DNA from: Spirillospora albida
GTDB taxonomy: Bacteria > Actinomycetota > Actinomycetes > Streptosporangiales > Streptosporangiaceae
Length of the DNA: 10,435 bases
Direction of reading: 5' to 3'
NCBI RefSeq assembly: GCF_000718255.1
Contig: NZ_JOFJ01000038.1
Location: 1 to 10,435 of the forward strand
Part shown: positions 1 to 5,843 of the stretch, piece by piece
Layout of the letters: every line of letters starts with the position of its first letter
How positions within the stretch are numbered: position 1 is the stretch's first letter
The notes under the pieces: model-generated
Seen by the model: the letters and a program-made list of their open reading frames with translations, nothing else
Told to the model about the DNA's origin: nothing
The model's database searches: none
Program-made: the position numbers and the translations under genes

Positions 1-21
1 GGCGGGGGGCGTGCACGGGGG

Positions 22-444
22 TCAGCCGACCTGCAGTTCGAGGACGGGGGTGCCGGTGTGGTGGAGTTCGGCCTCGAACACGCCGGGGATGGCGGCGTCG
101 AGGCGGAGGGTGGCGGGGCGGCCGGGGGTGAGGCGCAGGGTGCGGTCGTAGCCGTGGAGGTGGAACTCGTCGGCGGTGTCGCTGGTGACGGTGATCTCGA
201 CGGTCGTTCCGGTGCGGACCTTGACGCGGCGCCGCGGGGTGCGGACCGTGCCCGCGGTCACGGTGACCGTGACCCGGGTGAGGGAACTGTCACCGGTCGG
301 CGAGGCGGGCGCCGTGGCCGGCGCGGACGGGCCGGCGGGCGCGGCGGGGGCGGGTTCGCCGCAGCCGGCGAGCGCCACCAGGGCACCGATGGCCGCACCC
401 GCCGCACCGGTCACCGTGCGGGTCCGTCCCGTGCGTCTCGTCAT
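22..444 (-). CDS. Lipoprotein with cupredoxin-like domain
   Basis: A 140-residue exported lipoprotein. Residues 1-27 form a signal peptide (Arg-rich start, hydrophobic core) ending in the lipobox LAGC with Cys28 as lipidation site, followed by a Pro/Ala/Thr-rich linker to about residue 52. The rest reads as a beta-rich cupredoxin-like domain with the signature DEFHLHGYD and a late ELHHTG, so several His could bind metal. The usual blue-copper Cys is absent, as in EfeO-type or Cupredoxin_1 domains, so type-1 copper is not supported. The ATG start has AAGGAG (plus-strand 449-454) five bases upstream. It diverges from the membrane-protein operon starting at 566, with which it probably shares regulation. 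The lipoprotein call is firm; the cupredoxin call comes from motif resemblance, and metal binding is inferred. Confidence 0.8.
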   Translation of the reverse strand: MTRRTGRTRTVTGAAGAAIGALVALAGCGEPAPAAPAGPSAPATAPASPTGDSSLTRVTVTVTAGTVRTPRRRVKVRTGTTVEITVTSDTADEFHLHGYDRTLRLTPGRPATLRLDAAIPGVFEAELHHTGTPVLELQVG

Positions 445-455
445 GCCGCTCCTTC

Positions 456-473
456 ACACCGGTGTCCCACACC
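456..473. promoter_or_regulatory. Overlapping dyads, candidate operator
   Basis: The palindrome ACACCGGTGT (456-465) is followed by CCC and ACACC, so GGTGT-CCC-ACACC (461-473) forms a second inverted repeat sharing one arm. It lies just upstream of the lipoprotein's ribosome binding site, in the leader of that gene, where a repressor could act. An mRNA hairpin is an alternative. No regulator is identified. Confidence 0.35.
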
Positions 474-480
474 ACAACCG

Positions 481-514
481 TGACACTGGACAATGACACA
501 TTACAAGATGACAT
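481..514. repeat. Three TGACAC/T direct repeats in divergent spacer
   Basis: TGACAC occurs at 481-486 and 494-499, and TGACAT at 509-514, with start-to-start spacings of 13 and 15. They sit in the least GC-rich part of the window, between the divergent lipoprotein and membrane-protein genes. Reiterated hexamers here could be regulator binding sites. TGGACA (487-492) and CATACT (512-517) could be a weak plus-strand -35/-10 pair, but the 19-nt spacing is long. Confidence 0.35.
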
Positions 515-565
515 ACTCCGGTCGGTGATGGTTTGTACCCCGTTCCGGCGGTAAGGGAAGCACGC

Positions 566-2464
566 GTGTTGGATCGAGTGACGAATAACGCAATGGCCGT
601 CGCAGGCGGCGCCCTGGGGGACGCGTCCCGGCTCGCGCCGCGGGCCCCCGAGGAGGCCAAGCCCGCGGGCGGCGCCGCGCTGGACCAGATCCTCATCGCC
701 TCCGGCGGCGCCGCGGCCCTCACCGCGGCGCTGCTGCTGCTCGGCTGGGGCCACCGCACCGGCCGGATCACCCTCCTCACCCGGCTGGCGGCGCTGTCGG
801 AACGCGGCCCCGGCCGCGGCATGCCCGGCTGGGCGGCGCTCCCCTCCCCCGTCGCGCTGGTGTCGCTGCTCGTCGCGCTCCTCGGCATGTACTGGGACAT
901 CTCCCTGCACATCTCGCACGGGCGGGACGAGGGGCCGCTGGCGAACCTCGCCCACTACCCCATCCTCATCGGCCTGTTCGGTATCTTCACCGCCGGCGTC
1001 CTGGCGGTCGTCCTGCCGCGCGGGGAGCGGCCCGGCCGCGCCTGCGTGCGGATCACCCGCGACTGGCACGCCCCCGCCGGCGGCGTCCTGCTCGCCGGCG
1101 CCGGGTTCTACGCGCTCCTGGGGTTCCCCCTCGACGACGTCTGGCACCGCATCTTCGGGCAGGACGTCACGCTGTGGGGCCCCACCCACCTGATGCTGAT
1201 CGGCGGCGCCGGCCTGTCGCTCGTCGCGATGATGATCCTGGAGCGGGAGGGCCGCGCCGCCGGAGCCGAGCGCGGCGGCGCCGTGAGCGCGCCGCGCGCG
1301 CGGTACGTGCGGCGGGTGATGCTGTGCGGCGGGCTGCTGATCGGCCTGTCGGTGTTCCAGGCCGAGTACGACTTCGGCGTCCCCCAGTTCCGGCTCGTCC
1401 ACCAGCCGCTGCTGATCGCGCTGGCCGCCGGGTGCGCGCTGGTCGCGGCGCGGCTGTGGTGCGGGCGGGGCGGCGCCGTCCTGGCGGTCGTCTTCTACAT
1501 GCTCGTCCGCGGCGGGGTGTCGGTCCTGGTCGGCCCCGTGATCGGGGAGCTGTGGGCGTCGGTCCCGCTGTACTTCGCCGAGGCGGTCCTGGTCGAGGTC
1601 GCCGCGCTCGCGCTGGCGCGCCGCCCCCTCGCGCTCGGCGCCGTCGCGGGAGCCCTGATCGGGACGGCGGGCTTCGCCGCCGAGTACGCCTGGACGCAGG
1701 TCGCGTTCCGGCTGCCGTGGACGCCCGACATCGCCGCCGAGGGCGTCCTGATGGCGGTGGCCGGGGGCGTCGCGGGCGGGCTGTGCGGGGCGCTGCTCGC
1801 CGAGGGCCTGCAGGGCCGCCTGCCCCGGGCCGCGATCGCGCGGACCCTGTTCGGCGGCGCGGTCCTCGCGGTGTCCGCCGCCGTCGCCAACGGGCTGGTC
1901 ATCACCGTCCCGGACGGCCCGTCCGCCACCGTCACCCTCACCGGCGTGCGCGGCGACGCCGCGTCCCGCACCGCCCACGCCCGCGTCGCGTTCTCCCCCG
2001 CCGGCACCGTCGACGGCCCCGCGTGGGTGGCGATGACGGGCTGGCAGGGCGAGGGCCTGCACGTCGAGTCCCTGATCCACGAGGGCGACGGCGTCTACCG
2101 GACGCGGGAGCCGATCCCGCTGCACGGCCAGTGGAAGACCCTCATCCGCGTCCACGACGGCCGCGCCCTCGCCGGCGTCCCCGTCTACCTGCCCGCCGAC
2201 CCCGCGATCGGCGCGAAGGAGCTGCCCGCGCCGGAGCGGTTCACCCGCGCCGTGCAGAGCGAGCGCTCCATCCTGCAGCGTGAGCTGAAGTCGGACGTGC
2301 CCGGCTGGCTGTGGCTGCTGTGCTCGTCGGTGGTGCTGCTGTGCACCCTCGCGCTGGTGGTCTCCCTCGGCTGGGGCACCGCCCGGATCGCGCGCCGCAT
2401 CCCCGCGCCCGTCCCGGGCGCCGCCCCGGCGGACGCGGACGAGACCGTGAAGGCGGCCCCGTGA
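566..2464 (+). CDS. About 13-helix membrane protein with duplicated Asp/His motifs and FixH/YtkA-like domain
   Basis: From GTG 566 this is a 632-residue polytopic membrane protein. That start is chosen because AAGGGA (553-558) lies 7 nt upstream; a TTG at 533 is open in frame but has no comparable site. About twelve hydrophobic helices span roughly residues 40-445, then about 130 extracytoplasmic residues with beta character (GVYRTREPIPLHGQWKTLI region, resembling FixH/YtkA domains), a last helix near 580-602 and a basic tail. Two loops carry the same pattern D-x3-H-x3-G-x-D-x7/8-H (nt 896-955 and 1133-1189), both ending near LIG. A second pair, AEY...FRL, starts at 1361 and 1679. I cannot name the family. 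The divergent cupredoxin-like lipoprotein and the Asp/His sets suggest metal handling or a metal-dependent redox role, by inference only. The stop overlaps the next start. Confidence 0.85.
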   Translation: MLDRVTNNAMAVAGGALGDASRLAPRAPEEAKPAGGAALDQILIASGGAAALTAALLLLGWGHRTGRITLLTRLAALSERGPGRGMPGWAALPSPVALVSLLVALLGMYWDISLHISHGRDEGPLANLAHYPILIGLFGIFTAGVLAVVLPRGERPGRACVRITRDWHAPAGGVLLAGAGFYALLGFPLDDVWHRIFGQDVTLWGPTHLMLIGGAGLSLVAMMILEREGRAAGAERGGAVSAPRARYVRRVMLCGGLLIGLSVFQAEYDFGVPQFRLVHQPLLIALAAGCALVAARLWCGRGGAVLAVVFYMLVRGGVSVLVGPVIGELWASVPLYFAEAVLVEVAALALARRPLALGAVAGALIGTAGFAAEYAWTQVAFRLPWTPDIAAEGVLMAVAGGVAGGLCGALLAEGLQGRLPRAAIARTLFGGAVLAVSAAVANGLVITVPDGPSATVTLTGVRGDAASRTAHARVAFSPAGTVDGPAWVAMTGWQGEGLHVESLIHEGDGVYRTREPIPLHGQWKTLIRVHDGRALAGVPVYLPADPAIGAKELPAPERFTRAVQSERSILQRELKSDVPGWLWLLCSSVVLLCTLALVVSLGWGTARIARRIPAPVPGAAPADADETVKAAP

Positions 2465-2685
2465 CACCCTGGGCGGGCGCCGACGCGGGTGCGCTGGCGA
2501 CGCATCCGCTGATCACGGCGGTGCCGTTCTTCGTGCCGACGTTCATCGTCGCCGCGGTGATCGCGGTCGTGGTGTGGCGCGACCGCCACCGCGGCGACGA
2601 CCCCGCCGACGAGCCCGGCGGCACCCCCGCGGCCGGGGCCGGCGCGGACACCGGGACCGGCGGCGGGGGTCCCGGGGGTCACTGA
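2461..2685 (+). CDS. Small single-helix membrane protein
   Basis: A 74-residue protein starting at a GTG that overlaps the preceding stop (GTGA), so it is translationally coupled to the large membrane protein. A short N-terminal region precedes one hydrophobic helix at about residues 18-42 (core FFVPTFIVAAVIAVVVW), then basic residues and a Gly/Ala/Asp-rich, probably disordered cytoplasmic tail. The positive-inside rule puts the N-terminus outside. No enzymatic motif is visible. The overlap suggests an accessory subunit or assembly partner of its neighbour. Its last 7 bases overlap the end of the dehydratase remnant on the other strand. Confidence 0.6.
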   Translation: MTPWAGADAGALATHPLITAVPFFVPTFIVAAVIAVVVWRDRHRGDDPADEPGGTPAAGAGADTGTGGGGPGGH

Positions 2686-2846
2686 GGGGCGTGGCGGGCG
2701 GCGATCCCGTCGATCACGGCGGCGAGGTCGAAGTCCCGGACGGTGAGGCCGCCCGCGCTGTGGGTGGACAGCGCGAACGTCACCGTCCGCCAGCGGATGT
2801 CGATGTCGGGATGGTGGTCGGCGTCTTCGGCCGCGCGGGCGACTTC
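2679..2846 (-). pseudogene. 4a-hydroxytetrahydrobiopterin dehydratase (PCD/DCoH), C-terminal remnant
   Basis: The last 55 codons match pterin-4a-carbinolamine dehydratase, which dehydrates 4a-hydroxytetrahydrobiopterin during pterin cofactor recycling. The signature E-x3-H-H-P-x5-W-x9-H-x8-D is complete (EDADHHPDIDIRW, then LSTHSAGGLTVRD). The family is usually about 95-100 residues, so the N-terminal half is missing. Upstream the homology stops at about 2846, where transposase sequence in the opposite orientation begins. The same frame runs through that sequence to a TGA near 2950 with no ATG, GTG or TTG start seen. I conclude that a deletion or insertion removed the start and about 40-45 residues. 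The rest still looks well conserved, so the event may be recent. Confidence 0.8.
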
Positions 2847-2849
2847 CGG

Positions 2850-3100
2850 GCCCTGATCGATCAGATGCTGCCGCGGGTGGACTTCCCCGAGCTGCTGCTC
2901 TGGAGGTGTTCGACCGGACCGGGCTGGCGGCCGACTTCACCCACATCTCCGGCACGGACGCAGCCATGGAGGACTTCGCGGTCAGCCTGTGCGGGCTGCT
3001 GGTGGCCGAAGCGTGCAACGTCGGCCTGGTGCCCATCGAGAAGCCGAACGTGCCCGCGCTGACGCGCGCTCGCCTGCAGCAGGTCGATCAGGGCTACGTG
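2850..3100 (+). mobile_element. Tn3-family transposase, internal frameshifted fragment
   Basis: About 83 codons resemble an internal part of the C-terminal catalytic region of Tn3-family transposases (family length about 950-1000 residues). The first stretch, LIDQMLPRVDFPELLL, is in one frame up to about 2897. After a 2-nt gain (or 1-nt loss) near 2898-2902 the match continues in another frame as LEVFDRTGLAADFTHISG, AVSLCGLLVAEACNVGL, VPALTRARLQQVDQGYVR. Typical relatives read LLLEV-x-RTGF-x-FTH, LVAEACN(V/I)GL and RL-xx-VDQNYVRAET. The piece has no ends, inverted repeats or resolvase and is flanked at both edges by broken host genes. By eye it is less GC-rich than its neighbours, as expected of foreign DNA. 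It cannot encode an active enzyme. The reading frame stays open far beyond 3100, but that extension is antisense to other genes and not real. Confidence 0.8.
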
Positions 3101-3220
3101 CGCCGTCGCGACCCGGTACCCCTCGAACTCCAGGCTGCTGCCCAGGGACTCGCGGACGGCGGGCTCGTCGTCGACGATCAGTATCCGGGCGGCCGCCCCG
3201 CCCGGCGTGCCGGACTCCAT
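3101..3220 (-). pseudogene. Response regulator, N-terminal remnant
   Basis: The ATG at 3220 opens a receiver domain: beta-1 ILIVDDEPAVRESL with the acidic pair D17-D18, alpha-1, then LEFEGYRVATA (beta-2) to about residue 40. This resembles OmpR/PhoB-type regulators of actinobacteria (MprA/PrrA-like). Receiver homology ends at about 3101, where the antisense transposase fragment begins. The frame continues to a stop at 2861 but encodes only the reverse of the transposase. The phosphoacceptor Asp, the Thr/Lys switch residues and any DNA-binding domain are missing, so it cannot be a working regulator. No sensor kinase gene lies nearby. It faces the same way as the dehydratase remnant, so both may once have been intact on the minus strand. 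Confidence 0.75.
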
Positions 3221-3282
3221 GCACCCACGGTAGCCACCGCGGCCGGGCGGGCCGCCGCGCGGCGCGGGTTTCTCATCGTCCT

Positions 3283-3298
3283 CTCAGGAACTCCTGAG
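3283..3298. other. Short inverted repeat over a stop codon
   Basis: CTCAGG-AACT-CCTGAG forms a 6-bp stem with a 4-nt loop; on the minus strand it begins within the last codons and covers the stop of the alanine-rich gene. There is no T-run after it on either strand, so a classical intrinsic terminator is not supported. It could be an mRNA 3'-end stabiliser or chance. Confidence 0.25.
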
Positions 3299-4402
3299 CC
3301 CGCCCTCACCGCCCGGCCCGCCGGGCATGTCGCGGGACGCCTCGCGGGACGCGGCCGTCCAGGTGGTCTTCAGCACCTCGACGACCATGCCGCGCGACAC
3401 GTCCCACATCATCTCGCGCAGCGCGTCCTTCATCGCCAGCCGCAGCGCCTCCCGCAGCAGCTCCGCGACGACCAGCTCGATCGCGGCGGCCGTGGCGCGG
3501 GCCGCCGCGCGGCCCGCGAGGTCGCGGGCCGTGCGGGCGACGGCGCTGCCCGCGACGCTCGCCGCGGTCGCCGTCACCAGCCCGCCCGCCGCGCGGGCCG
3601 CGTCGCCGGCCGCCAGCTCGGCCGCCAGACCCGACGCCGCGCGGGTGTAGGGGGCCAGCTCGGCGGCGCCGGCCGCGTCCCGGGCGGCGTCGCGCGCCCG
3701 GTCCCGGACCGTCCCGGCCAGCTCCCGCGCCGCGTCCACCGCCGCATCGCGGACGACCCGCGTGACGAGCGGCCGCGCGACCTGCAGGGCCGCGTCGGCG
3801 GCGACCCCGGCGACCGCGTCGGCGACCGCGTCCAGAACCCCGTCGGCCAGGGTGTCGGCGAGCGCGTCCCCGACGGTCCCGGTGACCGCGCGCGTCGCGG
3901 CCTGCACCGCGGGCGCCGCCAGGGTCCGGCCGGCCATGTCCAGGACGGCGCGCCGCGCGGCGGCCGCCATCGGATGCCGTGCGGCGTGCCCGGCCAGCTG
4001 CTCCGCGACGGTCATCGCGGTCGCCGTCACCTCGAACGCCGTGCCGGTCAGCGGGTGCGCGCCGGCGGCGGCGCGGGCCTCCCGAACGGCGCGTTCGGCG
4101 GCCGCGCCGGCGAGGGAGACGGCCGCGTCCCGGGCGGTCTGCTCGATCACCCGCATCGCGGGCGTCCCCGCCAGCCGCGCCACGATCCGGTCCGCGGCGG
4201 TGGTCGCCGCGTTCCGGGCGGCGTCGCGGGCCGCGCCCCGCACCGGCGCGGTGGCGGTGCCGAGGCGGGCGGCGGCGGGCGCGAGACCGTCCCACACCTC
4301 CTGGAGGGTCCCGGCGGCGGCCCGGTCCAGCCGCGCCGCAAGCCCCTCCTGGTCGTGGTGATCGCGCCGGTCGTCGTCCCGGTGGTCGTCGCCGATGGTC
4401 AT
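3284..4402 (-). CDS. Alanine-rich, mostly helical protein of unknown function
   Basis: A 372-residue protein from ATG 4402, preceded by GGAGGGG about 8 nt upstream; an in-frame GTG at 4453 has no such site. After a His/Asp/Arg-rich start (GDDHRDDDRRDHHDQEG) almost the whole chain is Ala with Arg, Val, Asp, Thr and Gly in amphipathic-helix patterns, e.g. VRDAAVDAARELAG and VRDRARDAARDAAG. There is no Cys, no clear membrane helix, signal peptide or catalytic motif. The composition recalls long helical-bundle, apolipoprotein-like or LEA-like proteins. The final 60 residues are more varied (LREALRLAMKDALREMMWDV, then EVLKTTW) and may form the most ordered part. It follows the eight-helix membrane gene on the same strand after a 96-nt gap. 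Long stretches are also open in other frames because of the GC content, but this frame has the start site and consistent heptad-like patterning. Confidence 0.65.
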   Translation of the reverse strand: MTIGDDHRDDDRRDHHDQEGLAARLDRAAAGTLQEVWDGLAPAAARLGTATAPVRGAARDAARNAATTAADRIVARLAGTPAMRVIEQTARDAAVSLAGAAAERAVREARAAAGAHPLTGTAFEVTATAMTVAEQLAGHAARHPMAAAARRAVLDMAGRTLAAPAVQAATRAVTGTVGDALADTLADGVLDAVADAVAGVAADAALQVARPLVTRVVRDAAVDAARELAGTVRDRARDAARDAAGAAELAPYTRAASGLAAELAAGDAARAAGGLVTATAASVAGSAVARTARDLAGRAAARATAAAIELVVAELLREALRLAMKDALREMMWDVSRGMVVEVLKTTWTAASREASRDMPGGPGGEGGLRSS

Positions 4403-4498
4403 GCGCCCTGCCCCCTCCGCCGTCCCGTCACCGTGGACCGGCTTCCGTTTCACGATAACCGGCGGTTCGCGGGGACCGGTTCCGCCGGCGGGAGGAGA

Positions 4499-5581
4499 TC
4501 AGTCGCGGGACGCGGTCCGCAGGGCGTAGGCGCGGGCCGCGACCGCCATCCCCGCGCCCCACAGCAGGTAGCCGGGGACGGCGACCCAGAAGAACGCCTC
4601 CGGCAGGTCCAGGCCGCCCTCGGGCGGGAACGGGTCGCGGCCGTGCAGCCGCTCCCACACCATCTGCGCCAGCACCATCCCGAAGTACACGACCAGGCCG
4701 GTGGACAGGCCCGCCGCCGGCCACAGCACCGGGCGGCGCGGGACACCGCGCCCGGCCAGGCCCGGCACCCACCGGGGCCACACCCGCCCGAACCGGTGGA
4801 CGAGCGCGAGCGGCAGCACGACCCCGGCCAGCACGAACCCCGCCTCGAACAGCACCAGCGACACCCCGCCCGACAGGGGCGTCTCCCCGAACCCGACGGC
4901 CGCCTGCGCCGCGATCCGCGCCCCGCACCCCCCGACCGCCGCGTACGCCGCGGCGAACGCCCAGCCCGGCGTCTCGTCCAGGACCCGCCGCACGGCCGGC
5001 CCTGTACGGGTGAGGCGCGCGTACCGCCGGGTCGACAGGCCCGCCAGGACGGCCGCGGCGGCGCACCCGGCGCGGCTCAGCGCCCCGGCCGGGTAAACGT
5101 CCATTCCCAGGCCGGGCAGCAGCACCCCGACGATGTCGAGGAGCAGCATCGCCGACGCCGCCGCGAGCGCCGCCGTCACCGCCCACCCCGCCGCCTGCAG
5201 CACCCGGCGGGCGCCGCGCCCGAGCCGCGCCGCCGCCGGGACGCCGAGCACGGCCAGGACGAGCGCCGCCGCCCCGCACAGGGCGGGCGCGCCCCACCCG
5301 GTGAACACCACCAGGTCCGTCCCGATCGGCGACAGCTCCCCGGCGGGCCGGTGCCCGGCCCGCCACGCCACCTGCAGGGCCCCGTACCCGGCGGCCCAGA
5401 CCGGCGCGGCCCACGGCGGCACGCCGGCCGCCCGGCCCGCCGCCGCAGGGCGCCGCGCCGGGACCGGCGGATGATCAGGGACGGTCACCGCGGCCACGTC
5501 ACGGGCCGGGACACGGGCTGGGGCGCGGTGGAAGAAGGTGCGAAGTGCTGCCATGGGCCGAGCGTCCCGCCCGGCGGGCAC
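4499..5581 (-). CDS. Eight-helix integral membrane protein, unknown function
   Basis: A 360-residue protein starting at GTG 5581, chosen because GGGGAGGT (plus-strand 5587-5594) lies 5 nt upstream; an ATG at 5554 is the alternative start. A Pro/Arg/Ala-rich cytoplasmic N-terminus of about 50 residues precedes roughly eight hydrophobic helices: about residues 57-76, 87-115, 128-155, 166-184, 206-230, 239-265, 284-312 and 329-356. Loops include PIGTDLVVFTGWGAPAL and a late HGRDPFPPEGGLDLPEAFFW. Conserved-looking Trp/Gly pairs (WAAGYGALQVAW) recall actinobacterial hypothetical membrane proteins; I cannot assign a family or substrate. It diverges from the rsgA transcription unit, with about 135 nt before the leader ORF. 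Confidence 0.75.
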   Translation of the reverse strand: MPAGRDARPMAALRTFFHRAPARVPARDVAAVTVPDHPPVPARRPAAAGRAAGVPPWAAPVWAAGYGALQVAWRAGHRPAGELSPIGTDLVVFTGWGAPALCGAAALVLAVLGVPAAARLGRGARRVLQAAGWAVTAALAAASAMLLLDIVGVLLPGLGMDVYPAGALSRAGCAAAAVLAGLSTRRYARLTRTGPAVRRVLDETPGWAFAAAYAAVGGCGARIAAQAAVGFGETPLSGGVSLVLFEAGFVLAGVVLPLALVHRFGRVWPRWVPGLAGRGVPRRPVLWPAAGLSTGLVVYFGMVLAQMVWERLHGRDPFPPEGGLDLPEAFFWVAVPGYLLWGAGMAVAARAYALRTASRD

Positions 5582-5680
5582 CGGGGACCTCCCCTGCGCG
5601 ACCGAACCACCTCCCCCGCGAGAAGGAACCCCCGAAAGAACCCGGCGGTTTATTCGGTGGCCCGGGGTGCCGAGTGGGGC

Positions 5681-5686
5681 TATCCT
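5681..5686 (+). promoter_or_regulatory. Candidate -10 element (TATCCT) of the rsgA unit
   Basis: TATCCT fits the actinobacterial TAnnnT -10 consensus and lies about 30 nt before the leader ORF; no convincing -35 is visible. Nearly the same string (TATCCTGG then CGGC) recurs upstream of the hydrolase gene at 8432, supporting a functional reading. Confidence 0.4.
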
Positions 5687-5716
5687 GGGCGGCGAACCTG
5701 ATGGGAGGTGAGGTGT

Positions 5717-5785
5717 ATGGCCGTCGTTGCGATGACCGCTGCCCGCGGTATCCGGCCTGACCTCATTTCCCGGGCCTCCGGCTGA
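5717..5785 (+). CDS. Candidate 22-residue leader peptide upstream of rsgA
   Basis: ATG 5717 is preceded by GGAGGTGA (5704-5711), a perfect anti-Shine-Dalgarno match, 5 nt upstream. The frame encodes MAVVAMTAARGIRPDLISR followed by ASG and a TGA at 5783-5785. Its ribosome binding site is far better than that of rsgA itself. The stop codon falls inside a large hairpin (5772-5820), so ribosome position could affect RNA folding before rsgA. There is no run of one amino acid as in classical attenuators. It may instead be a small protein in its own right. Confidence 0.45.
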   Translation: MAVVAMTAARGIRPDLISRASG

Positions 5786-5820
5786 CGCGCCCTCCTACGA
5801 GCGCCGCGCGCCGGAGCCCC
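5772..5820 (+). promoter_or_regulatory. Long hairpin in the rsgA leader
   Basis: CTCCGGC (5776-5782) pairs with GCCGGAG (5810-5816). GGG (5772-5774) and CCC (5818-5820) extend it past one C/C mismatch, and GCGC (5787-5790) pairs with GCGC (5806-5809) inside, leaving a 15-nt loop. The 5' arm includes the leader ORF's last codons. No U-tract follows, so it is more likely a translational or Rho-linked control, or chance pairing in GC-rich DNA, than an intrinsic terminator. Confidence 0.4.
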
Positions 5821-5843
5821 CATTCACAAAGGGTTCTGGAGCA

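Noticed and set aside
533..565. Upstream TTG start for the large membrane protein
   Set aside because: The GTG at 566 has AAGGGA at proper spacing; the TTG has none, and the extra residues look like untranslated leader.
290..2467. 725-codon open frame antisense to the large membrane protein
   Set aside because: Composition is Arg/Gly/Asp/Gln-rich without domains, and it mirrors the third-position GC of the real gene on the other strand.
2906..5701. 931-codon plus-strand open frame
   Set aside because: Only its first 65 codons match a transposase; the rest is antisense to two minus-strand genes that have good ribosome binding sites and sensible protein patterns.
5701..5760. Alternative leader ORF from ATG 5701 (MGGEVYGRRCDD...)
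   Set aside because: It lacks a ribosome binding site; the overlapping ATG 5717 has a perfect GGAGGTGA.
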